Part shown: piece after piece, positions 18,169-27,568 of the stretch
How the letters are laid out: every line of letters starts with the position of its first letter
Position numbering within the stretch: the stretch's first letter is position 1
Source: Pseudomonas poae
Lineage (GTDB): Bacteria; Pseudomonadota; Gammaproteobacteria; Pseudomonadales; Pseudomonadaceae
Assembly: GCA_028869255.1 (NCBI GenBank)
Contig: CP110972.1
Coordinates: 625,001-689,000 of the forward strand
DNA: 64,000 bases
Reading direction: 5' to 3'
Program-made: the position numbers and the translations under genes
The notes under the pieces: model-generated
Seen by the model: only the letters and a program-made list of their open reading frames with translations
Database searches by the model: none
Told to the model about the DNA's origin: nothing

Positions 18169-18622
18169 GTTCTGGAGCAAGGGCGTGTTGCTGGGCCTAT
18201 TGATGAGTTGCCATCAGGCGCAGGCCAATTGTTGGGTGGAGACCGCCAGCCGCTATGACATCGAGCCAGAGCTGTTGCAGGCAATTGCTGAAGTGGAGTC
18301 GGGTTTGCGTGCGGATGCGATCAACCCTGCCAACAGCAATGGCACCCGAGACATCGGGTTGATGCAGATCAACAGCATGCACTTACCCCGCTTGCTCAAG
18401 CAGGGTATTACCGAGGAGCGCCTGTTGAGTGAGCCTTGCCTGTCGGTGGAGGTCGGGGCTTCGATTCTCGCCGAGTTCATCCAGCGCTTTGGCTACAACT
18501 GGACGGCAGTGGGTTCCTACAACGTCGGCGTGGGTGATGGGCCACAGCGCGAGGCATTGCGTATGCGCTATGCAGAAAAAATCTGGTCGCGGTATGAGGC
18601 CCTGGTCATGCAACGTCATTGA
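18161..18622 (+). CDS. IagB-like lytic transglycosylase of type III secretion systems
   Basis: A 153-residue exported lytic transglycosylase (SLT family). The signal peptide is about 23 residues (MAKFWSKGVLLGLLMSCHQAQA). The catalytic Glu is in IAEVESGLRADAINP, and conserved motifs are GLMQINSMHL and YNVGVGDG. The IagB/IpgF branch opens peptidoglycan locally for injectisome assembly. Its start overlaps the regulator's stop by 8 nt, so the two are translationally coupled. Confidence 0.88.
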   Translation: MAKFWSKGVLLGLLMSCHQAQANCWVETASRYDIEPELLQAIAEVESGLRADAINPANSNGTRDIGLMQINSMHLPRLLKQGITEERLLSEPCLSVEVGASILAEFIQRFGYNWTAVGSYNVGVGDGPQREALRMRYAEKIWSRYEALVMQRH

Positions 18623-18707
18623 TGTTTGCACGGCACGCCTCGCACGCGCCCCGTCACCCCGGCTATAATCGGCGCCACCTTTCGCCGCCTCCGAGTCTAG
18701 CCCGCCC

Positions 18708-19736
18708 ATGTATACCCTGGCCCGCCAGCTGTTGTTCAAACTCTCCCCGGAAACCTCCCACGATCTGTCCCTGGACCTGATCGGTGCCGGTGGCCGCCTG
18801 GGGCTCAATGGCCTGGTATGCAAGGCACCGGCGAAAATGCCGGTATCGGTGATGGGGTTGGACTTCCCCAACCCGGTCGGGCTGGCAGCCGGCCTGGACA
18901 AGAACGGCGCGGCCATCGACGGCTTTGCGCAACTGGGTTTCGGGTTTGTCGAAATCGGCACCGTGACTCCACGGCCGCAGCCGGGCAACCCCAAGCCGCG
19001 GATCTTCCGTTTGCCGGAAGCCGAGGCGATCATCAACCGCATGGGCTTCAACAACCTGGGCGTCGATCACTTGCTGTCGCGGGTTCAGGCGGCGAAGTAC
19101 AAGGGCATCCTGGGGATCAATATCGGCAAGAACTTCGACACGCCGGTAGAGCGCGCTGTCGATGATTACCTGATCTGCCTGGACAAGGTTTACGCCCACG
19201 CCAGCTATGTCACCGTCAACGTCAGCTCGCCTAATACACCCGGCCTGCGCAGCCTGCAGTTCGGCGACTCCCTCAAGCAGTTGCTCGAAGCCTTGCGCCA
19301 GCGCCAGGAAGACCTGGCCGTGCGTCACGGCAAGCGCGTGCCGTTGGCGATCAAGATTGCCCCGGACATGACCGATGAAGAAACCGTGCTGGTCGCCCAG
19401 GCCCTGGTGGACTCGGGCATGGACGCCGTAATCGCGACCAATACCACCCTCAGCCGTGTCGGTGTTGAAGGCCTGGCCCATGGTGATGAGGCCGGCGGCC
19501 TCTCAGGTGCCCCGGTGCGCGACAAGAGCACCCATATCGTCAAGGTGCTGGCCGCCGAGCTGGCCGGGCGTTTGCCGATCATTGCGGTGGGCGGCATCAC
19601 TGAAGGCAAGCATGCCGCCGAGAAGATCGCCGCGGGTGCCAGCCTCGTACAGTTGTACTCAGGCTTTATCTATAAGGGCCCGACGCTGATTCGCCAGTCG
19701 GTGGATGCCATTGCTGCACTGGCGAAGAAAGCCTGA
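18708..19736 (+). CDS. pyrD: Dihydroorotate dehydrogenase (quinone), class 2
   Basis: A 342-residue FMN enzyme oxidising dihydroorotate to orotate with membrane quinone, the fourth step of pyrimidine synthesis. The N-terminal helix pair ([22 protein letters not shown]) is the membrane-association segment of class 2 enzymes. The FMN barrel has [22 protein letters not shown] with the catalytic serine, and [12 protein letters not shown] near the C-terminus. It is convergent with rmf. No gene of the preceding secretion-like cluster is related to it. Confidence 0.97.
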   Translation: MYTLARQLLFKLSPETSHDLSLDLIGAGGRLGLNGLVCKAPAKMPVSVMGLDFPNPVGLAAGLDKNGAAIDGFAQLGFGFVEIGTVTPRPQPGNPKPRIFRLPEAEAIINRMGFNNLGVDHLLSRVQAAKYKGILGINIGKNFDTPVERAVDDYLICLDKVYAHASYVTVNVSSPNTPGLRSLQFGDSLKQLLEALRQRQEDLAVRHGKRVPLAIKIAPDMTDEETVLVAQALVDSGMDAVIATNTTLSRVGVEGLAHGDEAGGLSGAPVRDKSTHIVKVLAAELAGRLPIIAVGGITEGKHAAEKIAAGASLVQLYSGFIYKGPTLIRQSVDAIAALAKKA

Positions 19737-19746
19737 CGCTCAGCCA

Positions 19747-19773
19747 ATAAAAAGGGCTCCTTAAAAGGAGCCC
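19747..19773 (-). terminator. Intrinsic terminator between pyrD and rmf
   Basis: A perfect GGGCTCC/GGAGCCC stem with loop TTAAAA is flanked by an A-rich tract that reads as a U-run on the minus strand, so it best fits termination of rmf. The hairpin may also slow pyrD transcription. Confidence 0.7.
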
Positions 19774-19858
19774 CTGGGCCGAAGCCCGCCGCCTGGATAG
19801 GGCGTGCGTGGTTAAGTCGTTACATATTCGTGGTGGTGTCGGATTTAAATGCCCTTGA

Positions 19859-20074
19859 TTAGCCGACGGCGTGAAGTTCGTTGAGTCTGTGGATTCCCGC
19901 AGTGCCAGTCATACCGTCCCAGTTGTCGCCGCGTCCTTCTCGCCAGCCGTTGATCCAGGCTTGGCGTACCGACGGTAGAGTAAATGGGCAAAGCTCACGG
20001 GATTTGCCATGAACGCCATATTGATATCCGCGTAAAAATGCTCTTTCCAACGGATCACGCTTAAGTCTTCTCAT
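19859..20074 (-). CDS. rmf: Ribosome modulation factor
   Basis: A 71-residue RMF with the family pattern MRRLKRDPLERAFLRGYQYGV, KSRELCPF and RQAWINGWREGR. RMF dimerises 70S ribosomes into inactive 100S particles in stationary phase and stress. Its C-terminal tail (about residues 52-71) is longer than the E. coli protein. The leader upstream holds three consecutive hairpins (20115-20179) that may influence mRNA stability or translation. Confidence 0.96.
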   Translation of the reverse strand: MRRLKRDPLERAFLRGYQYGVHGKSRELCPFTLPSVRQAWINGWREGRGDNWDGMTGTAGIHRLNELHAVG

Positions 20075-20114
20075 AGGGTGTTTCCCTCACTTGTTGACTG
20101 TCTTGATATCCTTC

Positions 20115-20179
20115 GGCCTCGTCTGAGGCCGGGCAGAGTTTTTCTGCCGTTGGTGGGCTCGCTGCCGGCGTGGCGAGCC
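20115..20179 (-). promoter_or_regulatory. Structured rmf leader: three consecutive hairpins
   Basis: Three adjacent inverted repeats lie 41-105 nt upstream of the rmf start: GGCCTC/GAGGCC (20115-20130), GGCAGA/TCTGCC (20132-20148) and GGCTCGC/GCGAGCC (20156-20179). If transcribed, they form a compact multi-hairpin 5' untranslated region. Confidence 0.55.
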
Positions 20180-20607
20180 TAGGTGTCGGCGTCGTTACGG
20201 CGCCAACCTGTGTTGAGTTCTAACCAATAGGTCACATGGATTCAATGATCGTTTTGTCATAAGCACGTAACGATAACGATGCTATAGCCATAAGCTGGGA
20301 TGGCTTTTCGCCCCATTTATTAGGCAAAGCCAGCTATGATGCACCCTGCACAGAGGATGGGTTTAATCCTTTAGTGAGAATGCCCGCCCGTTGCAGTCGG
20401 TTATTATTCGACGAAGGGTCGGAATATTTCTTTTTGTTGCATCAAAATTATTGATCTGCCCCGTCAATCAAGGCCCAAAGGCCCGGCAGGCGGGGTGGGA
20501 CGGCACATTCGTGCCACGCGGGCACTCTTCAAGAAAAGTGCTTGATTGAAAACCGAACCGGTGATGCGTCGCCCGTTCATTTATTGCTGAAAAGCCTGGA
20601 ATGCCCC
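20180..20607. other. Intergenic region between rmf and rlmKL
   Basis: This stretch of about 430 bp has no coding sequence that I can support. It is relatively AT-rich in its middle (20220-20460) compared with flanking genes and must contain the rmf promoter (minus) and the rlmKL promoter (plus). A small GTGCC/GGCAC hairpin lies at 20511-20525. I could not pick a confident promoter. Confidence 0.5.
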
Positions 20608-22872
20608 ATGTCGGACCGTTTTGAACTCTTCCTCACCTGCCCCAAGGGCCTCGAAGGCCTGCTGATCGAGGAAGCCGTCGGGCTTGGCCTTGAGGAAGCC
20701 CGCGAGCACACCTCGGCCGTGCGCGGCATGGCCGACATGGAAACCGCCTACCGCCTGTGCCTCTGGTCACGTCTCGCCAACCGCGTGCTGCTGGTGCTCA
20801 AGCGCTTCCCGATGAAGGACGCCGAAGATCTCTACCACGGCGTACTGGATATCGAATGGGCCGACCACATGGTCCCGGACGGCACCTTGGCGGTGGAGTT
20901 CAGCGGCCACGGCTCGGGCATCGACAACACCCACTTCGGCGCGCTGAAGGTCAAGGATGCGATCGTCGACAAGCTGCGCACCCCGACCGGCGAGCGCCCG
21001 TCCATCGACAAGATCAACCCGGACCTGCGCATTCACCTGCGCCTGGACCGTGGCGAAGCCATCCTGTCGCTCGACCTCTCCGGCCATAGCCTGCACCAGC
21101 GCGGCTACCGCCTGCAGCAGGGCGCCGCACCGTTGAAGGAAAACCTCGCGGCCGCGATCCTGATCCGCTCCGGCTGGCCGCGCATTGCGGCCGAAGGCGG
21201 CGCGCTGACGGACCCGATGTGCGGCGTGGGCACCTTCCTGGTGGAAGGCGCGATGATCGCTGCCGACATGGCCCCCAACCTGAATCGCGAGCTGTGGGGT
21301 TTCACCACCTGGCTCGGTCACGTCCCGGCGCTGTGGAAGAAACTGCACACCGAGGCCAGCGAACGTGCCGCCATCGGCATGAACAAGCCGCCCCTGTGGG
21401 TGCGTGGCTATGAAGCCGACCCACGCCTGATTCAGCCCGCACGCAACAACATCGAGCGCGCCGGCCTGAGCCACTGGATCAAGGTGTACCAGGGCGAAGT
21501 CGGTACCTTCGAGCCGCGCCCGGACCAGAACCAGAAGGGCCTGGTGATCTGCAACCCACCCTACGGCGAACGCCTGGGTGACGAAGCCAGCCTGTTGTAC
21601 CTCTACCAGAACCTCGGGGAGCGTCTGCGCCAGGCGTGCATGGGCTGGGAAGCGGCGGTGTTCACCGGCGCGCCGGACCTGGGCAAGCGTATGGGCATCC
21701 GCAGCCACAAACAGTATTCGTTTTGGAACGGCGCCTTGCCGTGCAAATTGCTGCTGATCAAGGTCAACCCGGACCAGTTCGTCACCGGCGAGCGCCGTAC
21801 CCCGGAGCAGCGCCAGGCCGAGCGTGAGCAAGCCGCTTACGACCAGGCCCCGGCCGAGCCGCAAGAGCGCCAGTACAACAAGAATGGCAACCCGATCAAG
21901 CCGGCCCCGGCTCCCGTGGTCGAGCAGGCGCGCCTGAGCGAGGGCGGGCAGATGTTCGCCAACCGCCTGCAGAAGAACCTCAAGCAACTGGGCAAGTGGG
22001 CCAAGCGTGAAGGCGTGGATTGCTACCGGGTGTACGACGCCGATATGCCGGAATACTCCATGGCCATCGACCTGTACCACGATTGGGTCCACGTACAGGA
22101 ATATGCCGCGCCAAAATCCATCGATCCGGAGAAAGCCTCCGCCCGTATGTTCGATGCGCTGGCGGCCATTCCCCAGGCGTTGAACATCGACAAGAGCCGC
22201 GTGGTGGTCAAGCGTCGCGAGCGTCAGAGCGGCACCAAGCAATACGAGCGCCAGAGCGCCCAGGGCAAGTTCACCGAGGTCAGCGAAGGCGGCGTGAAGC
22301 TGCTGGTCAACCTAACCGATTACCTGGACACCGGCCTGTTCCTCGACCACCGCCCGATGCGCATGCGCATCCAGAAAGAAGCGGCCGGCAAGCGTTTCCT
22401 CAACCTGTATTGCTACACCGCCACCGCCAGCGTGCACGCAGCCAAGGGCGGCGCACGCAGTACCACCAGCGTCGACCTGTCCAAGACCTACCTGGACTGG
22501 GCCCGTCGCAACTTCTCGCTCAACGGCTTCTCCGACAAGAACCGCCTGGAGCAGGGTGATGTGATGGCCTGGCTGGAGGCTAGCCGCGATGAATTCGACC
22601 TGATCTTCATCGACCCGCCGACCTTCTCCAACTCCAAACGCATGGAAGGCATCTTCGACGTGCAGCGCGACCACGTGCAGTTGCTCGACCTGGCCATGGC
22701 GCGCCTGGCACCAGGCGGCGTGCTGTACTTCTCGAACAACTTCCGCAAGTTCGTGCTGGAGGACAACCTCAGCCAGCGCTATGCGGTCGAGGAGATCAGC
22801 GACAAGACCCTGGACCCGGATTTTGCGCGTAACGCCAAGATCCACCGGGCATGGAAAATCACCGCCCGCTGA
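20608..22872 (+). CDS. rlmKL: Bifunctional 23S rRNA methyltransferase RlmKL
   Basis: A 754-residue fusion. An N-terminal THUMP RNA-binding domain (about 1-160) is followed by the RlmL methyltransferase that makes m2G2445, with DPMCGVGTFL and catalytic NPPYGERLG. The C-terminal RlmK methyltransferase makes m7G2069, with FLNLYCYTATASVHAA and FIDPPTFSNSKRM. ATG 20608 begins MSDRFELFLTCPKGLEG; the frame is open upstream to 20542 without family similarity. The gene is followed by a strong bidirectional terminator. Confidence 0.96.
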   Translation: MSDRFELFLTCPKGLEGLLIEEAVGLGLEEAREHTSAVRGMADMETAYRLCLWSRLANRVLLVLKRFPMKDAEDLYHGVLDIEWADHMVPDGTLAVEFSGHGSGIDNTHFGALKVKDAIVDKLRTPTGERPSIDKINPDLRIHLRLDRGEAILSLDLSGHSLHQRGYRLQQGAAPLKENLAAAILIRSGWPRIAAEGGALTDPMCGVGTFLVEGAMIAADMAPNLNRELWGFTTWLGHVPALWKKLHTEASERAAIGMNKPPLWVRGYEADPRLIQPARNNIERAGLSHWIKVYQGEVGTFEPRPDQNQKGLVICNPPYGERLGDEASLLYLYQNLGERLRQACMGWEAAVFTGAPDLGKRMGIRSHKQYSFWNGALPCKLLLIKVNPDQFVTGERRTPEQRQAEREQAAYDQAPAEPQERQYNKNGNPIKPAPAPVVEQARLSEGGQMFANRLQKNLKQLGKWAKREGVDCYRVYDADMPEYSMAIDLYHDWVHVQEYAAPKSIDPEKASARMFDALAAIPQALNIDKSRVVVKRRERQSGTKQYERQSAQGKFTEVSEGGVKLLVNLTDYLDTGLFLDHRPMRMRIQKEAAGKRFLNLYCYTATASVHAAKGGARSTTSVDLSKTYLDWARRNFSLNGFSDKNRLEQGDVMAWLEASRDEFDLIFIDPPTFSNSKRMEGIFDVQRDHVQLLDLAMARLAPGGVLYFSNNFRKFVLEDNLSQRYAVEEISDKTLDPDFARNAKIHRAWKITAR

Positions 22873-22882
22873 TCGCTGTATC

Positions 22883-22926
22883 AAAAAAGCCGCAAGCCCG
22901 GATTATTCCGGTCTTGCGGCTTTTTT
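22883..22926. terminator. Bidirectional intrinsic terminator after rlmKL
   Basis: Long hairpin AAAAAGCCGCAAG...CTTGCGGCTTTTTT with an inner CCGG/CCGG pair, flanked by A- and T-runs. Confidence 0.9.
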
Positions 22927-23012
22927 ACGCTGGTCAAACACCCGCCTCATGGCTATAACTTAACGCCTAGCCAAAGTGACACCCCCGCACACTGGCGATG
23001 TGAGTGTTGCCT

Positions 23013-25451
23013 ATGCCGTTGCAAGCCGTCCGCCCGAAAATCCTAGGCTTTATCAGTGAACAGGCGTCGGCTTGGCTGGTGGCATTGGTGGTGTTATTGG
23101 CCGGCAGTGCCCTGACGGCGATCGTGGCCTGGGCCGCCTCCGACCTCTATCAGCAACAGGTGCGTCAACGCTTTCAGTTGCTGGTCAATGAGCGTTATAC
23201 CCGCCTGCAGGAACGCTTCGAGGATCAGGAGCAACGCCTGAACAGCCTGCGGCGTTTCTTCGCCAATTCCGATGATGTGTCCCGCGAAGAGTTCGACGGT
23301 TTTGCGCAGCCCTTGTTGTTGCGCACCCGTGCCTACTCCTGGGCGCCCCGGATATTTCGCGAGCAACGCAGCCAGTTTGAACACCATGTGTCTGCCCTGC
23401 GCGGTACCCCCTACGTTATCCGTGAATTGAATTCCTCCGGCGAACTGGCCCCGGCGCCCGAGCGCGATGAGTACGTGCCGGTGCTCTACAGCCAGACCCA
23501 AAGCTTGCTGGGCTCACCGCTGGGTTTTGACCTGCTGGCCCAGCCCCTGCGGCGCTCGGCTCTTGAGCGTGCGCAAAAGAGCGGCAAGCTGGCGGTGTCC
23601 CAGCCCTTGCAGCTGGTGGGTGTGGAGCCGGCCTACGCCACCGGCGTATTACTGGTGGCGCCGGTGAGTAACCCGCCCACTTCCGGGCAGTCCCAGCATG
23701 AGCCTTACGGCTATGTAATGGCGGTGATCAGCATGCGCCAACTGATGGCTGACGGTTTGCCCAAGCCGGAACGGGACAATCTGGTGACGCAGATTGTCGA
23801 TACCTCCGATCTGCAAAAGCGGGTGCTCTTCGAGTCCGGCAACGCTGTGGGCGAGGATGATCTGTCAGGCGCACGCCGCCTCACCCTGGGCGACCATGTG
23901 TACACCTTGAACCTACGTCCGAGCCGAGTGTTTGACCAGGCTAACCATTCCTCGCTAGGCACCATCGTGAGCATGGGCGGTTTGCTCAGCCTGCTGCTCA
24001 GCGCCTTATTGTATGTGCTGGTGAGCCAGCGCCAGCGCGCATTGAAGCTGGTGGAGCAGCGTACCGTGCAACTGCGCCAGCGCGAGCAGGAACTGCGCGG
24101 TGCTCATGGCCAATTGCGCAGTGTGTTGAATGCCGCCACCCACGTCGCGATCATTGCGACCGACCTGCGCGGGGTCATCAATACCTTCAACGCCGGTGCC
24201 GAGCGGATGCTGGGGTTCAAGCCTGAGCAGGTAGTGGGCAAGTTAACCCTGGAAAGCCTGCACCTGGCGACGGAGCTGGAAGCACGCTCCGCCAGCCTGA
24301 GCGTGGCGTTGGGCAAGCGCATCCCCGCCAGCCAGGCGATGCTGGTGGAAAGCCCCGACAACCTGCACGAAGCGCGTGAATGGAACCTGATCCGCCAGGA
24401 CCGCAGCCAATTGACCGTGAATATGCTGGCCACCGTGTTGCTGGATGACCATGGTTTGTGGATCGGGCACCTGGCGATCTACCTCGATGTCACCGAGCAG
24501 AAACGTGCCTACGAGGCTCTGGCAGCTCGTGACCGTCTGCTCAAGAAACTCAGCTCCCATGTGCCTGGCGGGATCTTCCAATTCACGCGGGAGCCCAAGG
24601 ATAACTGGCACTTTATCTACGCCAGCGACGGCATGCGCGACATCTATGAAATCGAGCTGGGCGTATTGCAGCAGGATGCGTCGAAGGTCTTCGAGCGCAT
24701 CCACCCGCAGGATGTGGAGCGGGTGCGTGCCTCGATTCGCTTGTCGGCATTGCAGTTGAGCCATTGGCGCGAGGAGTATCGCGTGTTGTTGCCGCAACGC
24801 GGCCTGCGCTGGATTCGCGGCGAGGCCACACCGGAAGAGTTACCGGGCGGCGGTACGTTGTGGCATGGCTACGTGTCGGATATTTCCGATCTGAAACGGG
24901 TGGAAGAGGAGCTGCGTGCGCTCTCCATTACCGACTCCCTGACCGGGATTCACAATCGTCGTTACTTCCAGGATCGACTCAAGGCCGAGATGGTGCGGCT
25001 CAACCGCGCTTCGGGGGCCTTGTCGGTGATCATGCTGGATGTCGACCACTTCAAGCGCATCAACGACCAGCATGGGCATGCGGTCGGCGACGGGGTGCTG
25101 CAAGAGCTGTGCACGCGCATCAGCCAGCGCCTGCGGCGCAGCGACGTGTTTTGCCGCCTGGGCGGTGAGGAGTTTATGGTGCTGTGCCCCAACACTGCCG
25201 GCGAGCAGGCTTACAGCCTGGCGATGGAGTTGTGGCAAGCCTTGCGCAGTGCGCCGATGGAGCCGGTGGGCATGGTCACTGCGAGCTTTGGCGTGGCCAG
25301 CTGGCGGGTGGACGAGGGCATCGACGGGCTGCTGCTGCGTGCCGACTCGGCCGTTTACGTGGCCAAGCAGGCGGGCAGGGATCGGGTGGAGGCGTGCAGG
25401 AACGGGCTTGCCCGCGATAGCGGTGTGTCAGCCACCAGCTACAGCGACTGA
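23013..25451 (+). CDS. Membrane sensor diguanylate cyclase (CHASE-type, PAS, GGDEF)
   Basis: About 812 residues. An N-terminal transmembrane helix (LVALVVLLAGSALTAIVAW) is followed by a periplasmic CHASE-type sensor (about 50-300), a second helix (SMGGLLSLLLSALLYVLVS), a coiled segment, a PAS domain (about 365-490), a PAS/PAC domain (about 505-625) and a C-terminal GGDEF domain. The active site is intact (RLGGEEF) and the inhibitory I-site RRSD lies five residues upstream, so c-di-GMP synthesis with product inhibition is expected. The start is ATG 23013 (GTG 23004 is the alternative). The last 17 or so residues are encoded within a REP arm. Confidence 0.9.
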   Translation: MPLQAVRPKILGFISEQASAWLVALVVLLAGSALTAIVAWAASDLYQQQVRQRFQLLVNERYTRLQERFEDQEQRLNSLRRFFANSDDVSREEFDGFAQPLLLRTRAYSWAPRIFREQRSQFEHHVSALRGTPYVIRELNSSGELAPAPERDEYVPVLYSQTQSLLGSPLGFDLLAQPLRRSALERAQKSGKLAVSQPLQLVGVEPAYATGVLLVAPVSNPPTSGQSQHEPYGYVMAVISMRQLMADGLPKPERDNLVTQIVDTSDLQKRVLFESGNAVGEDDLSGARRLTLGDHVYTLNLRPSRVFDQANHSSLGTIVSMGGLLSLLLSALLYVLVSQRQRALKLVEQRTVQLRQREQELRGAHGQLRSVLNAATHVAIIATDLRGVINTFNAGAERMLGFKPEQVVGKLTLESLHLATELEARSASLSVALGKRIPASQAMLVESPDNLHEAREWNLIRQDRSQLTVNMLATVLLDDHGLWIGHLAIYLDVTEQKRAYEALAARDRLLKKLSSHVPGGIFQFTREPKDNWHFIYASDGMRDIYEIELGVLQQDASKVFERIHPQDVERVRASIRLSALQLSHWREEYRVLLPQRGLRWIRGEATPEELPGGGTLWHGYVSDISDLKRVEEELRALSITDSLTGIHNRRYFQDRLKAEMVRLNRASGALSVIMLDVDHFKRINDQHGHAVGDGVLQELCTRISQRLRRSDVFCRLGGEEFMVLCPNTAGEQAYSLAMELWQALRSAPMEPVGMVTASFGVASWRVDEGIDGLLLRADSAVYVAKQAGRDRVEACRNGLARDSGVSATSYSD

Positions 25452-25485
25452 TATTTTGCCATCGCGGGGCAAGCCCGCTCCCACA
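25398..25485. repeat. REP pair overlapping the end of the diguanylate cyclase gene
   Basis: Inverted arms (about 25398-25419 and 25461-25485) share the GCGGGCTTGCCCGCGAT core. The first arm is coding (tail residues RNGLARD) and has drifted at its outer end, while the second arm lies after the stop. Confidence 0.75.
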
Positions 25486-25488
25486 GGG

Positions 25489-26948
25489 TTAAAGCACGGG
25501 GGCCGCGGCCGCAAGCTTCGGCTGGCGATACAGGTCCAGCAGCACTTGGTCCAGCACCGACGAAGCGCCCCATGGCTTCGGATCATTGAGGATCGCCACG
25601 ACCGCCCAGGTGTTGCCGTTGTTGTCGCGGCTGAAACCGGCGATGGCACGCACGGTGTTCAGCGTCCCGGTCTTGACGTGGGCTTCGCCGCGCATGGCGG
25701 TGGTCTTCAGGCGTTTGCGCATGGTGCCGTCGGTGCCGGCAATCGGCATCGAGCTGATGTACTCCGCCGCGTAAGGGCTTTTCCACGCCGCTTGCAGCAT
25801 GGCCGCCATCTCGCGGGCGCTGACGCGTTCGGCACGCGACAAGCCGGAGCCGTTTTCCATCACCAGGTGCGGCGCGGTGATGCCTTTTTCGCCAACCACT
25901 GGCGCACCACGCGTTGCGCTGCCTTGGCATCGTCACCATCGGCGTCATTGCGGAACTGCGCGCCCAGGCTCAGGAACAACTGCTGGGCCATGGTGTTGTT
26001 ACTGTACTTGTTGATGTCACGGATGATTTCCGCCAGGTCCGGCGAAAACGCACGGGCCAGTACCTTGGCATCCTTGGGCACCGACGCCTGAATATCACGG
26101 CCCTGGATGGTGCCGCCCAGTTCCTGCCAGATCGCCCGAACGGCGCCGGCGGTGTAGGTGGCGTGGTCAAGCAGTGACAGATACGTCTGCGAACTGCAGC
26201 CATCGGCCAATTGGCCGCTGACGGTCACCGTCACACTGCCATCGGCCGCTGTGACCGGGTTGTAGCGCACATCGCCGGTGCACTGCTTGGCGTTGGAGAC
26301 CTTGACCTGGTTGTCGATGCGGATACTGGCAATCGGTGGCTCGACGGAGACCAGCACCCGGCCCGAATCGTTGCGCGTCACAAAGCGCAAGGCCTTGAGG
26401 TTGACCAGCAAGGCGTCGGGCTTGACCAGGAACGGCTTGTTCTCGTCGTTGCCGTCGTCATTGAATTCCGGCAGCTGCGGCTGGTTGAAGAAGCTGCGGT
26501 CCAGCACCAGGTCGCCGGTCACTTGCTGCACGCCGTTGGCGCGCAGGTCGCGCATCAGCAGCCAGAGTTTTTCCATGTTCAGCTTGGGGTCGCCGCCACC
26601 CTTGAGGTACAGGTTGCCGTGCAACACGCCACCGCTGAGGGTGCCGTCGGTGTAGAACTCGGTTTTCCACTGATGGTTGGGGCCGAGCATTTCCAGGGCC
26701 GCGTAGGTGGTAACCAGCTTCATGGTGGAGGCCGGGTTCACCGAAACATCGGCGTTGAACACGGTCGGCGTGCCGGGGCCATTCAGGGGGATCATCACCA
26801 GGGACAGCGCAGTGTTTTGCAGCTTGGCTTTGGCGAGTGCCTGCTGAACGTTGGGTGGCAGGGTGTTGTTGACAGGGGCGGCGGTGGCGGAAATAGCCAG
26901 TGGCAAAAGAAGACCGGCAAAAAGCACTGAACGTAAAGATTTGATCAT
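25489..26948 (-). pseudogene. dacB: DacB, D-alanyl-D-alanine carboxypeptidase/endopeptidase (PBP4), frameshifted
   Basis: A periplasmic penicillin-binding protein that trims or cleaves peptidoglycan peptides. The N-terminal frame (from ATG 26948, signal peptide MIKSLRSVLFAGLLLPLAI) carries the SxxK serine in NPASTMKL and the SNN triad motif in YSNNTMAQQ. The KTG motif (KTGTLNTV) lies in another frame (25489-25899). Adding one A to the five-A run (T-run 25885-25889 on plus) joins QWLAKK to GITAPHLVMENGSG and restores 486 residues, the normal length. The break is therefore probably a homopolymer error. Confidence 0.9.
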
Positions 26949-27185
26949 AAGGAATAAAACCCTACTGCTGAGAAGGGTGAAAAAGGGCGAGGGGTATGTA
27001 GGAAAATCCCTCATTGGTCATGAAAGTGTCGGCATTATGCCCCAAGGTGGGTCCAGTTGTAGCTGAACGATAGCTGGTAATCGTGGTTTTTTTGCAGGCA
27101 TTTGGCCGCCTGTCCTAGAGAGTCGGGCAATCGTCGCCTTAAACTGCTAAAGTGCCGCCCGTTATTACTTATGAGGATTGTTCCA

Positions 27186-27530
27186 ATGGCGACTAACCGT
27201 TCCCAGCGTCTGCGCAAAAAACTGTGCGTTGATGAATTTCAAGAGCTGGGTTTCGAACTGAACCTGGACTTCAGCGAAGGCCTGAGTGAAGAAGCTATCG
27301 ACGCTTTCCTCGAAGCATTCATCAAAGAAGCCATGGAAGCCAACGGTCTGGGCTATGTTGGCGGCGATGACTACGGTCTGGTTTGCCTGCAGAAGCGTGG
27401 CTCGGTCTCCGAAGAGCAACGCGCTGCTGTTGAAGCCTGGCTGAAAACCCGTTCCGAGCTGACCAAGGCTGAAGTCAGCCCGTTGCTGGACGTGTGGTAT
27501 CCGGAAAAGCCGATCAACGCGGCTAAGTGA
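27186..27530 (+). CDS. yggL: YggL family 50S ribosome-associated protein
   Basis: A 114-residue DUF469/YggL protein starting MATNRSQRLRKKLCVDEFQELGF. Family members bind the large ribosomal subunit; the exact role is unsettled. The protein is acidic in its middle, with the conserved FxEAFIKEAMEANGLGYVGGDD segment. ATG 27186 was chosen over the open frame from 27102 because the family begins here. A strong terminator follows. Confidence 0.92.
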   Translation: MATNRSQRLRKKLCVDEFQELGFELNLDFSEGLSEEAIDAFLEAFIKEAMEANGLGYVGGDDYGLVCLQKRGSVSEEQRAAVEAWLKTRSELTKAEVSPLLDVWYPEKPINAAK

Positions 27531-27540
27531 TACTGAAAAA

Positions 27541-27568
27541 ACGGCGACCTGAGGGTCGCCGTTTTTTT
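27541..27568. terminator. Terminator between yggL and benE
   Basis: Perfect ACGGCGACC/GGTCGCCGT hairpin with an upstream A-run and seven T residues downstream. It can act in both directions between the two convergent genes. Confidence 0.88.
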
